64,000 nucleotides of DNA, taken from the NCBI GenBank assembly GCA_013399855.1, contig VXAY01005596.1, forward strand, positions 53,992-117,991, in the 5' to 3' direction. The notes under the pieces are model-generated. The model was not told where the DNA came from and did not search any database. It worked only from the letters and a program-made list of their open reading frames with translations. This stretch comes from Oxyruncus cristatus. Its lineage: Eukaryota > Chordata > Aves > Passeriformes > Cotingidae. Made by a program: the position numbers and the translations under genes. Below are positions 36,871-48,589 of this stretch, piece after piece (the stretch's first letter is position 1; each line of letters begins with the position of its first letter).

Positions 36871-39623
36871 CTATCTGCTTAATAGATGAAAGGTGACTTC
36901 ACTCAGGAAACAATTTTGGGCTTTGACAGAATTTTAGGGCTAGATAAGCATCAAAAAGAAAAAACAAAAACAAACAAACAACAACAAAAAAACCCCAAAC
37001 CCAAACCAAAACAAAAAAAATAAAACAAAGAAACAAGGAAAATTAAAAGAAGACTTGGGTTGTTACAATTCTAGTGACACACAAGATCTCTGGAAAAGCC
37101 ATTTCTAGTATGTGCAGTGCTTCTGGTGTTAAACATCTGAAAGAGTGGTATCTGCTGAGAAAAATATTATGAATTAATGGGCTAAGAGGAAACAAAAACA
37201 CAAAGGAATCGATTCGGCATGGGAACTTAAAAGCATGAAAGAATTCACAGACAAACCTGCCTAAGCAGCTGCATGCTCCTCAGCTGTTAAAGGTTGAGTG
37301 CCACTTCCCTAAATGAAACTCAAGAATTATATCCTTTGAGTGGCCTCACTTATCATCAATTTCAGTTAGTACAAAAAGTCTGTAACCTCATCAAAATGTG
37401 ATACTGTTATTAATGGATAAATACAGTACTCCAGATGATTGATTTTTCAAATACCCTCTACTCTTCTCAAAGACAAATCAGTAATATGACATTCACAGAT
37501 GCAGACCAGCTGATTATTTTACTGGCCTATTAGTTAGAAATTAGATTAAATTATTATTTTCAAAGTATTGCACTTGCTACTAAATGGTAGGTCTAACCTT
37601 GAGTTCTTGAATACTGCAATGATTTGTGGATTCTACCTGAAAATCCAAGCAGAGAGAGAGAAAAAGATGCAAATTATTTCTTCTCTTTCTCTTCTACATT
37701 TTAAAACAGTAACTCATCACACATTTATAAATATTCATCAAAAAATGGATTTTATGTATCACTATATATGTTTTAAGTATCTCTGACAAGTGGCAGCTAT
37801 TAATTTCTGATATATATTTCTACATAATATGGTCTGCATTTAAGTCATTTTACAAAGAACTGTAGTGAGGAAACAAGTAAATTATTATTAATCAAATCAG
37901 AAATTCTCAGTTAGGCAAACTTTCATTACAATCAACAGTTTTGCCTCCCACCCCCAAATTGGTAGGGCTTGTGACCTTATATCTCTTTTCTCTTCAAACA
38001 GTACATGTGCAACAATATTCCCGTTAAATTCAGAAAACATTTTAGTTCTACTTTAAAAGAAAAAAAAAACAAACCTCTGAACAAAAAAATCAGACAGGAT
38101 GTGCTCGAAGTCTGGAGCAGCTGAGCTATATGATGCAAAGCTGTCATTTCCTACACTTCCAGCATTCACATTTCAAGTGATCTGTGAAGTATTGTCAGTC
38201 TGCCGAGGCTACTGTTCTAAGCAAATGACATTGATTCAGCTTCAAGGATGACATGAAAACATCCAGATGGCATGCATTCTTTACATTATGAACATCAGAT
38301 AAATTATAACCTAAATATTCAGAAAGGTGGTCACAGTATCTATTATATCAGTAAATAGGAAAAAATAGATTGGTAATGGGTTTTCAAAATAGCAATATGT
38401 CTTGTTTTTCTGAGAGGCAGGGATGTGTACCATAGGCAATAATTAAGACTTGAAATCTATTCAGATTCAGCTGAAATAATTATTGCCCCTTTCTGAATAT
38501 AATATTATTGAAATTAAATAAGAAGGAATTGGGAGGGGTTTTTTTAATCAGCTGTCATATATATCTGCTGAAGAAAGATCCTGTGTAATGAATGAACAAT
38601 GAAGTAATGCAAGCAATTTAGAAAGAAATTCTCTGAGGAGGAATTTTCTTATCACCTACAATTCATGTTAGTAAAAGGGGTGTATTATCTTACGCTACCA
38701 ACCCATCCAGTAATTACATTCAAAGGACATTGAAGACTTGTTCTGTGTAAAAGTCAAAACTTGTAAGTTCACTTGCAAAACCTGACATTTTGGAAAAGGC
38801 AGGGGAAGCAACCTAAAAAAATAGCTCATAAAGAAACTGATGCTTAAGAATAATCTCCTATAGTAGGAAAATAACACTTGATGGTAGCAACTGAGGAAAA
38901 TTAGTCATAAACCACAAATCTTGAGCTGTGAGAACCGCAGAGATGTAGAAAAAAGCTAATTATATTTCCATGTATATTGAATATCAACGTACCATGAAAG
39001 AAAGTGATATTTTAGTGCTAAATTTTTTTTATTGCATACTGCAGTCAGTGACAGTATAACCCATGCATTTTTTAGCTGAATATCTTCCTAAGGCAAGATT
39101 ATTAGACTTAAATGGAACACTTACAAATATTCTTCTGCAAATTCTGTTTTATATAATTGTCATTAAAATGGTGAAGAGAATTTTGTTTCCAAAGACTACT
39201 CAGTAATTAAAGATTAGTTTAAATGCACAAATAATAGTATATTACAGTTGACAGACAAAAGAGCTTTTATAGTTCAATTTTCTATCAATCTTGTAAAATG
39301 GAACAATTTCCTACTTTTGACAAACATTTGACTAAGCAGATAACTGCAACTAATTTTAAGTGCACAGTTGATGTTCAAATAAATTATTTATTTCCTCAAA
39401 CATTCCATGCATGTTGAAGAAATATTTGTTATACATAGCATTAGGAAGACAGTTTAAGAAAAATTACTCATTTTGGATAAGCAGATTAATAGAAGAAAAC
39501 TTGATGGGATCATTTGTGTCTATATGGAACATAATCCAAAGGATGTTCTGTCAAAAGAGTTCTTACCATTCCTGGTTCAATATATAAAAAATTATCCGAT
39601 GAGAAACACTTGAGAGGAGAAAG
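36871..39623. other. Unassigned AT-rich DNA
   Basis: No gene recognised. It includes an A-rich AAAC/AACC tract (36957-37037). A less A/T-monotonous stretch at about 38100-38300 contains no repeat that I recognise. Confidence 0.5.
36957..37037 (+). repeat. A-rich (AAAC/AACCC) low-complexity tract
   Basis: Mixed AAAC, AAC and CCCAAA units with long A-runs. It resembles an expanded version of the shorter AAAC tracts at 6126 and 24732. Confidence 0.9.
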
Positions 39624-39730
39624 ATAGAATCATAGAATTGTTAAGGTTGGAAAAAACACTAAGATAGTTGAGTCCAGCCATTAGTCTTTCACTGCCATGT
39701 TCACCACTAAACCATGTCCCCAAGTGACAA
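39624..39730 (-). mobile_element. CR1 LINE 3' fragment
   Basis: AGAATCATAGAATTGTTAAGG is a CR1 terminal block. It is followed by GTTGAGTCCAGCCATTAGTC, CACTGCCATGTTCACCAC and CATGTCCCCAAGTG. About 107 bases of the element's end remain. It matches the subfamily seen at 3389-3606. Confidence 0.88.
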
Positions 39731-40024
39731 CAGAACTAGAAAGCAGTGTTCAAAACCTGAAATGTTCCCTCCTCTCTTCCCCCCACCCTTCCCCCTGCCC
39801 TGCCCCAAATATACATATATATTAGATCTGGATAGCAAGCTTTGGAGCTGCTCGTTCATTAATTACTGAGTATGATCAGTCACTTAAAGTTGAAGAAATC
39901 TAAATGACAAAAAAGACATGGAAATATGTTGCAGTGATGAACTTGTTTCTTCTACAACACAGGGATTGAATTCATCATCGGATTGATTGGATGTGGACAG
40001 CAGTACTTATCTACTTATTCCTTG

Positions 40025-40386
40025 TGTTGCTTAAAAAAATCAGAAGAAATAAACTCTCCAGGCAATATTAGATAAGATAGAGAGCAGGTCTTTAATGAAG
40101 TCCTTCTGGTGCAAGAAGTGCAAAGGCATGTGCCCGTGTCCAGGGATTCCACAATTTATGGTTTAATATGAGAACTATCTGCCCTCCAGATGCTCCCCAG
40201 ATCTACCCCCCTGGCACGCTTCCCCAGAAATTGAGTCGGAGTTCCTAAGACCCCTTTCTTCCTCATTTCTCTCTTCTTCACAGCATGTACTGTCTTTGGA
40301 GAATCTCCAAGGTTCTGGGCTTGAATGTTGCTTTGAATAGGATGGTGTCTTGTTGTTCAGGCCTGGGGTGCAGATGTTCTTAAACA
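40025..40386 (-). mobile_element. Probable solo LTR
   Basis: On the minus strand the block starts TGTTTAAGAACATCTGC at 40386 and ends TTAAGCAACA at 40025, so its ends are TGTT...AACA. Within it, a GC-rich U3-like part is followed by the AT-rich ATATTAAACCATAAATTG, then GCACTTCTTGCACCAGAAGG, ATTAAA (a variant polyadenylation signal) and a T-rich U5-like end. The order matches U3-R-U5. The flanks CCTTG and AGATG do not match, so no target duplication survives. No retroviral coding sequence adjoins it. The family is not identified. A minus-strand frame of 70 codons inside it is incidental. Confidence 0.5.
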
Positions 40387-41959
40387 AGATGTATTTACTA
40401 TAGTCTTACCTTGAAAGGAGCCTAAACAAGCCTAAAGAATTTAGAAATTTGATATGAAGTGGGGAATAGGGCGTGGTAAGTTTTAACTACTGTTCTAAAG
40501 TCTGACAGACTATACAGCTATACTAAAAATCCATATTTACTACATAGCTACTTTAAAATCTACAAAAAGCTAAAAATCCTAAAAATTCTGAGGCATCACT
40601 TGGATGCAGTTTAATTATAGGCAACTAAACCAGATCTTGAATAACTGTTCTCTGAATTTAATTCTCTTCTTCCCAATTTCCATCACAATATTTTCTTAAA
40701 TCTGGCCAAAGAACAGATTACAAAAGTGTTTGGACATCAAGGACAAATAGGGCATTCCTTGTTTTTCCTTTTCCTTGGAGTGACATTAGCTGATAAAAAT
40801 GAGTTGTTTAAACAAATTCATAATTTTTGCATTTTCTTAGTAATACCATCAGATTTTTTTCTGCTCCAGGGATTGGAAACTGCATTATACTAAGTGTTCA
40901 GATCAAACTGTTTTACCAGGAGAAAGAGATTTTTGTACCTGTGGCTATAATCGATGGAATTGCTTATCATAAAACTATAATTAAGGATTATAAATGCATC
41001 AGCATTCTTCAGCTGAAAAATGAAGGAATCTCATGGGTGGAAGGAAGCCTACTTTTTTTTTTTTAACTCAGAGAAAGTAAATCATGGTACATACCATAAA
41101 TACAGTATCTTCTATTTAGAAGAATAATGAATACTATTTTTTAACTACTGTAGAAAAGAGCTATATCATGGTAACAAATTTAAAAGAAAATAAGTCCAAA
41201 TATTCATGAAGTACATTAAATGTCTGGAAACATTGAGTAGTAATTATTTATTCACTGTAAAGAAAACTAATGAATTTTACTGGATATTTTTGTATCCAGA
41301 AATTGCAATGGTACTATGTAAACTCTGTAGTGGAATTATACAACACATGCAGTTACCACTTGAGATAAATCTTGATAAACTGACAGTAAAAAGAAACATA
41401 GTGAGGCTAGCTGCAGTATCTCATTTGCAAATTATTATGCTGTAACTACTCTCAAGTAGCACTGCTGCAGTTTCCAGTCTTTCAATGTTTCAATTTTATG
41501 TCTTTTTCAGGATTTAACACTTCATCACACACGATAGGAAACTCTTCTTTAAAAACAAACAAACAAACAAACAAACAACAAACAAAACTAAAGAGAAAAC
41601 AATAAAATTTTCTAGACCAAAATTACAAAATAAATACTATTTCTAAGATAGTTTTTATTATTATGATGATTTGCATAGCTTCTCTCTACCCTTTACTTAC
41701 AGGACTGAGTTCTGATGGAAATCTTGCAACTGTCCCCACTTTGTCTTTTCCACCCAGCAGGCCTGATTTCCATAGTCATACAATCAGTAAGAATTTCTTG
41801 TTAGATTAACCAGTTTCTCAATTTAATTATGAAACAATTCAACTCAAGCTTCTGAATCTGCTAAATTCAGATGGTATTTATTTTAACTGAATTTTAAAAT
41901 TATATCTTGAGAGTTCTTTTTGAAGTTTATAAAGCAAAGTTAGGTGAAGAGCTGAAAAC
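40387..41959. other. Unassigned AT-rich DNA
   Basis: No gene recognised. It contains an AAAC microsatellite (41551-41588). Open frames near 40827-41066 and 41206-41445 have no familiar motifs. Confidence 0.5.
41551..41588 (+). repeat. (AAAC)n microsatellite
   Basis: About seven AAAC units with one AAC interruption. Confidence 0.93.
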
Positions 41960-43237
41960 TGGGAGCTGGTGAACATTGCCCTGATTTTCAAGAAGGGCGG
42001 GAAGGAGGATCCAGGAAACTACAGGCCTGTCAGTCTCACTTCAGTGCCTGGCAAAGTTATGGAAAAAATTATTCCAGGAAGTATTGAAAAACACCTGAAA
42101 GACAATGCAGTCATTGGGCACAGCCAGCACAGATTCATGAGAGGAAAGTCCTGCCTATCCAAACTGATTTCTTTCTATGACAGAGTAACCCACCCAGCTG
42201 ACCAAGAGAAGCCAGTAAATGCAATCTTTTTGGATTCCAGTAAAGCTTTCTCTCACAGGATCCTTCTGGACAAAATGTCCAACACATCTGGATAAACACA
42301 TCACACAGTGGGTGAGCAATGAGCTCATGGGTCAAGCACAGAGGGTAATAGTGAATGGGGTAACACCAGACTTTTGACCTGTCACTAGTGGGGGTCCACA
42401 GGTCTTCATCTTAGGCTCTGTGCTCTTCAACATCTTCATAAATGACTTGGACAGAGGACTGGAAGGGACACTAAGCAATTTTGCAGACGATACAAAAGTG
42501 GGAGGACCTATCGACTCCTTCAAAGGCAGAGCAGCCCTGCAGAGAGACGTCCAAAAATTAGAGGACTGAGCAATCACCAACTGTATGAAGTTCAAGGGAA
42601 ACCATATGAGTTTCAAGGGAAAGTGCTGGATTCTGCATCTGGAATGGGGCAACCCCAGATGTTCCTACAGACTGGGATTGAGATGCTGGAAAGCAGTGCC
42701 ATGAATAGGGACCTGAGGATCCTGGTCAATGGCAAGTTGAATCTGAGTCAGCAGTGCCCTGTCAGCCAGGAGGGCTAACCATGTCCTGGGGGGCATCAGG
42801 CAAAGCATCACCAGCAGGTCGAGGGAGGGGATTGTCCTGCTCTGCTCTGCACTGGTGCAACCTCACCTTGAATATTGTGTGCAGTTTTGATCACTGCAAT
42901 ATAGGAAAGATATTAAGCTGTTAGAGAGCATCTAAGGGAAGGCAACAAAGATGGTGAAGGGCCTTGAGGGGAAGCTGCGCGAGGAGCGGCAGAGGGTACT
43001 TGGTCTGTTCAGCCTGGAGATGAGGAGACTGAAGGGAGATCCCATAGCTGTCTACAACTTCCTCTTGAGGGGAAGAGGAGGGGCAGGCACTGATCTCTGT
43101 GGTGACCAGCAACAGGACCTGAGGGAATGGTCTGAAGTTGTGTCGGGGAGGTTTAGGTTGGATATTAGAAAAAGGTTGTTTGCCCAGAGGGTGGTTGGGC
43201 ACTGGAACAGGCTGCCCAGGGAAGTGGTCACAGCACC
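41960..43237 (+). mobile_element. Long CR1 LINE copy, left of LTR insertion
   Basis: This is the longest plus-strand CR1 here. It runs from the finger region of the reverse transcriptase (GAGCTGGTGAACATTGCCC) through the catalytic domain and ORF2 C-terminus to GGGAAGTGGTCACAGCACC at 43237. There it is broken by a solo LTR and resumes at 43919. The copy is missing its endonuclease half. Stops and frameshifts inactivate it. Its subfamily tail (AAGCCTGCCAGACTTCAAG, CTCAGCATATTCTGTG) differs from the 28650-28970 copy, so at least two CR1 subfamilies are present. Confidence 0.95.
41969..42501 (+). pseudogene. CR1 ORF2 reverse transcriptase, broken
   Basis: The open part (41969-42295, 108 residues) has the LINE reverse-transcriptase landmarks in order: GNYRPVSL at residues 16-23, SQHRF at 52-56, and the motif A region IFLDSSKAF at 86-94 with the catalytic Asp at 89. 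Motif C, FADD, is at 42480-42491 (NFADDTKVG). Motif C lies in a different frame from motif A: the offset of 511 bases leaves one extra base. At least one net frameshift therefore separates them, in addition to the stop at 42295. In a live element this enzyme copies CR1 RNA at a nicked target. Both catalytic motifs survive but no single frame carries them. Confidence 0.9.
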
Positions 43238-43918
43238 TGTTACGACCTGCCCCAGAAAGGGAGGGGAAACCCAGGTTCTTATTAGTAAATCCCTTGGGGT
43301 GGATTAGAGTGAAACGATGCTAAATAATCAGTGTATGAAAACTTACATATGCAGGTTTTATTTTAGTACAATTTTGTTTCAAATGTAAACAGGTATGTTG
43401 CCATTTTGGGTGTTATCATCTATATCTCTCATCTATAGCAACCTGGTATAAAGATAACCTTTAGGGAAAATGCATAAGGAAAAAAAAGGAAAGACAAGTT
43501 AAGGGTAAGGGAGAGCAAGGGAAAGAAAAGAGAGTGGAAAGACGTATATAGTCACCACCCATGGGGTCCAGCGATGAAACTCGGTGGTTGCAGCTTCCAT
43601 GTCTGTCAGTTGAAGTGCTGGCCTTGATCTGTTGGGGGTGAAGGAGGGAAGGCCACACACTCAAAGAAGTTATGAGTTATTATATCCATGGATAGTGTCC
43701 TGGGCCATGCCATGCCATGAGCCTCCAACATCTCTAGGGCCTGTGCAGAGTTCCTGTGAGGAGTCTGGTAAACACGACTCTTCTTGCCTTTTCAGGACTC
43801 GACAGCTTCAGCAGCACTGGAAGGGGGCATGGGTCCAGCTGCCTCTTCCCATGAAGTTTGCAAAAGTTCCCTGGCAATCCTAGAATGCGTAAATTATTAA
43901 CTGGTTCGGTCTCTGACG
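43238..43918. mobile_element. Solo LTR inserted into CR1
   Basis: The insert begins TGTTACGACCTGCCCC and ends GGTCTCTGACG, probably a mutated ...TGACA. It splits a CR1 whose expected sequence GTCACAGCACCAAGCCTGCC is interrupted after CACC and resumes at ACCAAGCC. The flanks GCACC (43233-43237) and GTACC (43919-43923) look like a 5-bp target duplication with one C/T change. The length of about 680 bases, TG start, 5-bp duplication and absence of coding sequence all fit a solo LTR, perhaps of ERVL type. Transcriptional orientation is likely plus from the TG end, but I found no convincing TATA box. Confidence 0.72.
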
Positions 43919-44069
43919 GTACCAAGCCTGCCAGACTTCAAGAGGCATTTGGATGATACTCTGAGGCACATGGTGTGACTCTTGGGGATGGTCCTGTGCA
44001 GGGCTAAGAGCTGGACTCTTGGATCCTTATGGGTCTCTTACAACTCAGCATATTCTGTGATTCTGTGAT
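43919..44069 (+). mobile_element. CR1 LINE 3' end, right of LTR insertion
   Basis: This is the remainder of the 41960-43237 element: ACCAAGCCTGCCAGACTTC, GCACATGGTGTGACTCTTGG, GGGATGGTCCTGTGCAGGGC and CAACTCAGCATATTCTG, ending in the terminal repeats ATTCTGTGATTCTGTGAT. GTGATTCTGTGA replaces the more usual ATGATTCTATGA, marking a distinct CR1 subfamily. Confidence 0.94.
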
Positions 44070-46030
44070 ATTTGAGGTTCAGTATTGCACCACACAGCAT
44101 ACATAGGTGGTATTTCTAACTATGTTATAATTATATAATATATAAATATTAATATGTATGCATATATTAACATTTCTAATTAGATTACAAGATTTGAGTC
44201 CATTGTTGACAATATTAAGAGAGTCTATTGCACAGTATATTTGTACCAGAATTAATCTCAGCATGACAATCTCTACTGAAGTAAGGAGAGGGTGGGTAAA
44301 TGAAGGAAAATTAGTTTTGACATTAAATAGGGTGAGAATTCTGGGAGTTTGCCTTTGTCTTTTCTGTATTTCCAAAAACAGGACCAAGTCTTTTCTTCAG
44401 TTTCAAAAATAAAATAATATTCCTCTCTATTTCCCTATTTGTGGTAGTAATACGGAATTTATTTAGACCCATTTTCAGTTGCAGAGCTCAGAATTAAGGA
44501 AGGATTTAACATTTGTGAAGTTTGAACATAATTTGACCATCATAACAGTCATAGCTTTGAATAGTCATTTTCTTTATTTCCTTCAGAATCACAGGAGAAT
44601 GATAACTTTACTACTTGTGTTACAGAAGTTTTGATAGTGTCCAGCAAGTGCTTTTTACAGTGCCTTTAAAAATAGTGCTTTGATAGGGGAGGAAGATATT
44701 CTGTGCAATTCAATCTAGTTGTATGAAGCACACAACCTCTTACACAAAAAATTCCAGAACATGTATTAAATAAAAGACAGTGCAAAACCATTCTGGAGCT
44801 ATTTTTTTCTTGAGAGAAGGAGAAATTTGTTTAATGTTCTTACCGTTTATACCCCAAAAATCTGACTTCAGAGGACAGTGAGTAAAACATAGTGGTTTTG
44901 ATGGCAACTTTGAAACCAAACGATTTCAGGTCAGACTTACTTTGAGCTTTTTAGTTTTCACCAACGCAAAACCTACATATATACAAAAATAACAATGTTG
45001 CATTACACTTCAACCATCAATCTAAACAGCAGGATTTGCACTTCTATGCCAGCAGTGGATACTTTTGAATTTCATTAACTTCCTGGGAGTCTGTGTAGAG
45101 CTAGTGCATTAAGGATTCATGTTTAAAAGCCTGAACTGTTCTGTCTAGGTTGTTTCTTTTCATGTACCATATTGCCTGAGGTGTGATAACCAGACATTCC
45201 TGACCTAGCCTGTCCTCCATGTAATCAGCTGCCAGGTTACTTGATTTAGAAATACTGGAGTCAGGAATTTTATTTTTTTTTACCACCTCCTTGTTCTGCT
45301 GCAGCTCACATCTGTAAATCTCATGGTCTCATTATAAGCTCTGTGCAGCTTTAGAGAGGCTGAATGAAATACATTAACGTGATTGCTATTTTCTGGTGAG
45401 TATACATTTAGAAAGGCAGGTTAATCCACTCTGTGGCAAATGTATGGGTAATCTCATTTATGTCAGAGGTATAAGGGATTAGAATCCTTCGTAATATATT
45501 ATTTTAATTAAAAAGAAATAATCAGTCATACATCATGTTAGGTGAAGCCTAAGAATTCTGTTAGAAACTCCCAACCAGCCAACATGTTGTTATGCAGAGG
45601 GTGAAATGTAGTATCTTCAGTAATGTATTCTACGTGCATATTGGGATGATCTAAATATTGGTGAATTTGTTTAGGCATACTTATTTCCCAAATAAAAATT
45701 ATTAAAAAAAAACAATCAAAGAAATATCTTTGTATGGTAACTAGAGATGCAGTTCATAGTTTTCATTCTTCAAGAGCAATGTGTAATGAAAAAAGAAACA
45801 TATGCCTTTATACTGTTTGAATATCGAAATCCAAATAATGAACTTCATTAAAAGTACTGTTTCCCATCACAGCTACAATGCATTGCTAACAGTTTTCATT
45901 ACACTTGTTTGGATTAAAATAATTATAAACAATAATAAAGTTTCTGGTAAATCTAATCTGTTATAATGAATATAGAATGTTTGCTGGCAAACTTACCATA
46001 AAAAAAAAAAAAATAAAATAGAGTTAAGTG
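44070..46030. other. Unassigned AT-rich DNA
   Basis: No gene or recognised transposon. An A-run lies at about 46000-46013, immediately before the next CR1 tail. Confidence 0.5.
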
Positions 46031-46495
46031 GAATGAAGTAGAATAGAACAGAATAGAATAGAACAAAATATTTCAGTTGAAAGGAACCTGCAATGATCAT
46101 CTAATCCAACTGTCTGAACACTTCAGCAGTAACCAAAACTGAAAGCATATTATTAAAGGCATTGTCCAAATGCCTCTTAAAACAGACAGGTTTGGAACAT
46201 CGACCACCCCTCTTGGAAGCCTGTTCCAGTGTTTTACCACCCTCCTGGCAAAGAAATGTTTCCTAATATCTGGTCTGAGCCTCCCCTGGTGCAGCTGTGA
46301 GCCATTCTCATCTTTCCTGTTACTGGATCTCAGGGAGAAGAAATCAGCACCTCTGATTCCACTTATACTCCTCAGCATCCTTTTCTCCAAACTAGACAAA
46401 GCCACAGTCCTCAGTCACTCCTCACAGGACATGCCTTCCAGCCCTTTCACCAGCTTTGTTGTCCTCCTCTGGACATATTTGAGTACTGTAAAGGC
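46031..46495 (-). mobile_element. CR1 LINE 3' fragment with expanded tail
   Basis: The left end (46031-46066) is a run of GAATA/GAACA units that replaces the usual CR1 terminal repeats. Then come AGGAACCTGCAATGATCATC, CCAACTGTCTGAACACTTC, GGAAGCCTGTTCCAGTGTTT, CTCCCCTGGTGCAGCTGTG and TCCTCTGGACATATTTGAG. On the minus strand a frame reads RRVVKHWNRLPRGVVDVPNL, the ORF2 C-terminal region. It stops near 46495. The reading order and content match CR1, though this copy is more diverged than 28650-28970. Confidence 0.9.
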
Positions 46496-48589
46496 ATCCA
46501 GAGGAGTACTATTTATGAGGTTTACTGTTTAAGTAAAATTTAAGTGGTTTCATGGATATATTTAAAATCATTGTTTCAAAATTATTTCTTGCCAGTAGCA
46601 TCTAAGCACATTTAGCAGGTCAGATAAACCAAAACAAATGTTTGTAGTATGTTCCCTCATTTTGGGGCAAAAACCTTGTTCCAAACTACATTCTTGTTGA
46701 ATCCATTTTGTCCTTAAATAAAAAAGTTCAATCAGAAAAGGAAATTTTCTTCATTTAAAGCAAGTGTTAGTGCAATAATTTCTTCCTCATCCAGTGAAGA
46801 AATTAAAACCTTTTTTTCCCCTAAATTAATTTCTAATACAATAGTCGTGTGAGCTTTTAACTTGTAAAATCCATGTTTATTGCTTTTCATTCAGCTTGCT
46901 TTCCCCTCTATAGACAATATAATTGTAAGCAATTTCAAAAAGAATTTAGATGAGTAACTTACGGCTTTCTCTAGTCTCTTCATTTCCTATTTGAATTTTC
47001 TATTATACAGTAGCTTTTTTAAAAATTAAAAAGATCTAGGAGTTGATCTATTCTAGACTCTCTTCCTTTTGAAAACAAGGCTGCTAATTCATGTACTTCA
47101 ATAAGAACAAAAAATTGTTATAATTCTATTTCCTTACTCAGACCTTGGGATGAGAATTGAAATAGCTATAGAACTTTTAAGAAATCCTGGGATCTGTCAG
47201 TTGATTTCTCTGTGCTTGTGAAATTTTATATTAAAAAGCCCAAAAATTATTTGAGATTCTTTATTTTGAGCCTGATAGGAAGACTGATATATACTCCCTT
47301 GGCTAGCTAAAATGCTGCAATTAGCAATACAAATGGTTTCTAAATTCTGTTGGTATCACTGCTGTGCTTGTCCTCATTTATAATTGGTTTTATGGTTCAG
47401 ATAGGAAATACTTTGATGTTTTCACAAGTGGGAAAAAATTATGTACCTTTTTGTGCCTATCTCAACAGAAGGTAAACAATTTTAATAGCTTCTGGGATTG
47501 CTAATTAGAGCTAATTGTGCCTTGATTGACCTATCTTGGCAGTAAGTACCTTACAAAACTTGCTTTCTTCACAAAGTGAGGATTTGTTTGTATAAGTAAC
47601 TTGTACACACTGAACCTCAGAGATAGTTGTTTGGCTGTGATCATCTGAATTTGTTAATTTATATTTCATAACTTCTTATCCACTTATAAAACAATGGCAA
47701 AAACTCAGGCTCATCACTTGTGCGCTGAAACACCTACTTATTCTGTTGCTCTCTAAAAACCCAGAAACTAGCCCAAAGTCTCTAGTGAATAAAAAATCTG
47801 AATATCGTGGATAAACTGTTCTCTGTACAAATACAGAAAAAATAAATCAGAGGGAAACTATGAATTCCCAAAATCTTAAGGGTAATATAAGTGTTCCATA
47901 CAAATTACTAAGATGTAATGATGGACTTTTCCAGATCAATAGAAAACCTCTATCTCATTTTTCCAAAAGTATTTGTTGTGCTTCTGTAAAAACCCCAAGC
48001 TCTTGAGTGCTGAAACTTTTTCATGAGATATGCATATCACCATATAGAAATCTGAACTTCCTGAATTTTTTTTTTTAATCTTTACATTTCTTTCTTTTGA
48101 CATATCAGTTGTTGTAACTAAAGGTAGTCCACCCAGCAGTAGTATCCAGAGAAATGAGACTCGACTGCACTTGCCCGACTTGAACTTATTTGGCTCCCTC
48201 ACTATGATCTGGATACCAAAGACAACTTTTTTTCATAACACACTCAGTCAGCAACCTAGAGAGTGACATAAACTGCAGATGTAACTAGTATTTGGCCCCT
48301 GGGATGGAGAAAGTCTAAGAGGTTGGTCCAGTGTTATAAGAATATGAACCCATTGGTGATTTAGGCTGACAATAAGGATTTAATTAGAACAGTAAGTCCC
48401 ATGGGACACAATACACAATATTCAGTGCAGAAGTTGTGAATAAATTGAAACTCAACAAGAAGGACTTCTACCATGTAAGGGTTGAGCTTTGGCCGCAGAT
48501 CAGTTGGAGTCAATACCTTGTTCTACTAGGTCATTAATTTTGAACTGGTTTCAGATGGACAGATGCAACTGGAAATGTGATTTTTAGCA
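46496..48589. other. Unassigned AT-rich DNA
   Basis: No gene recognised. A non-repetitive stretch near 47440-47640 has clustered homeodomain-type motifs and is discussed in the findings. Confidence 0.5.

Noticed and set aside
42951..43307. Open frame of 118 codons on the plus strand
   Set aside because: It is CR1 ORF2 C-terminal sequence running on into the inserted LTR.
47449..47537. Exon between TATCTCAACAG and GTAAGTACC
   Set aside because: Both splice-like signals are good, but all three frames between them contain stops, so it could only be non-coding.
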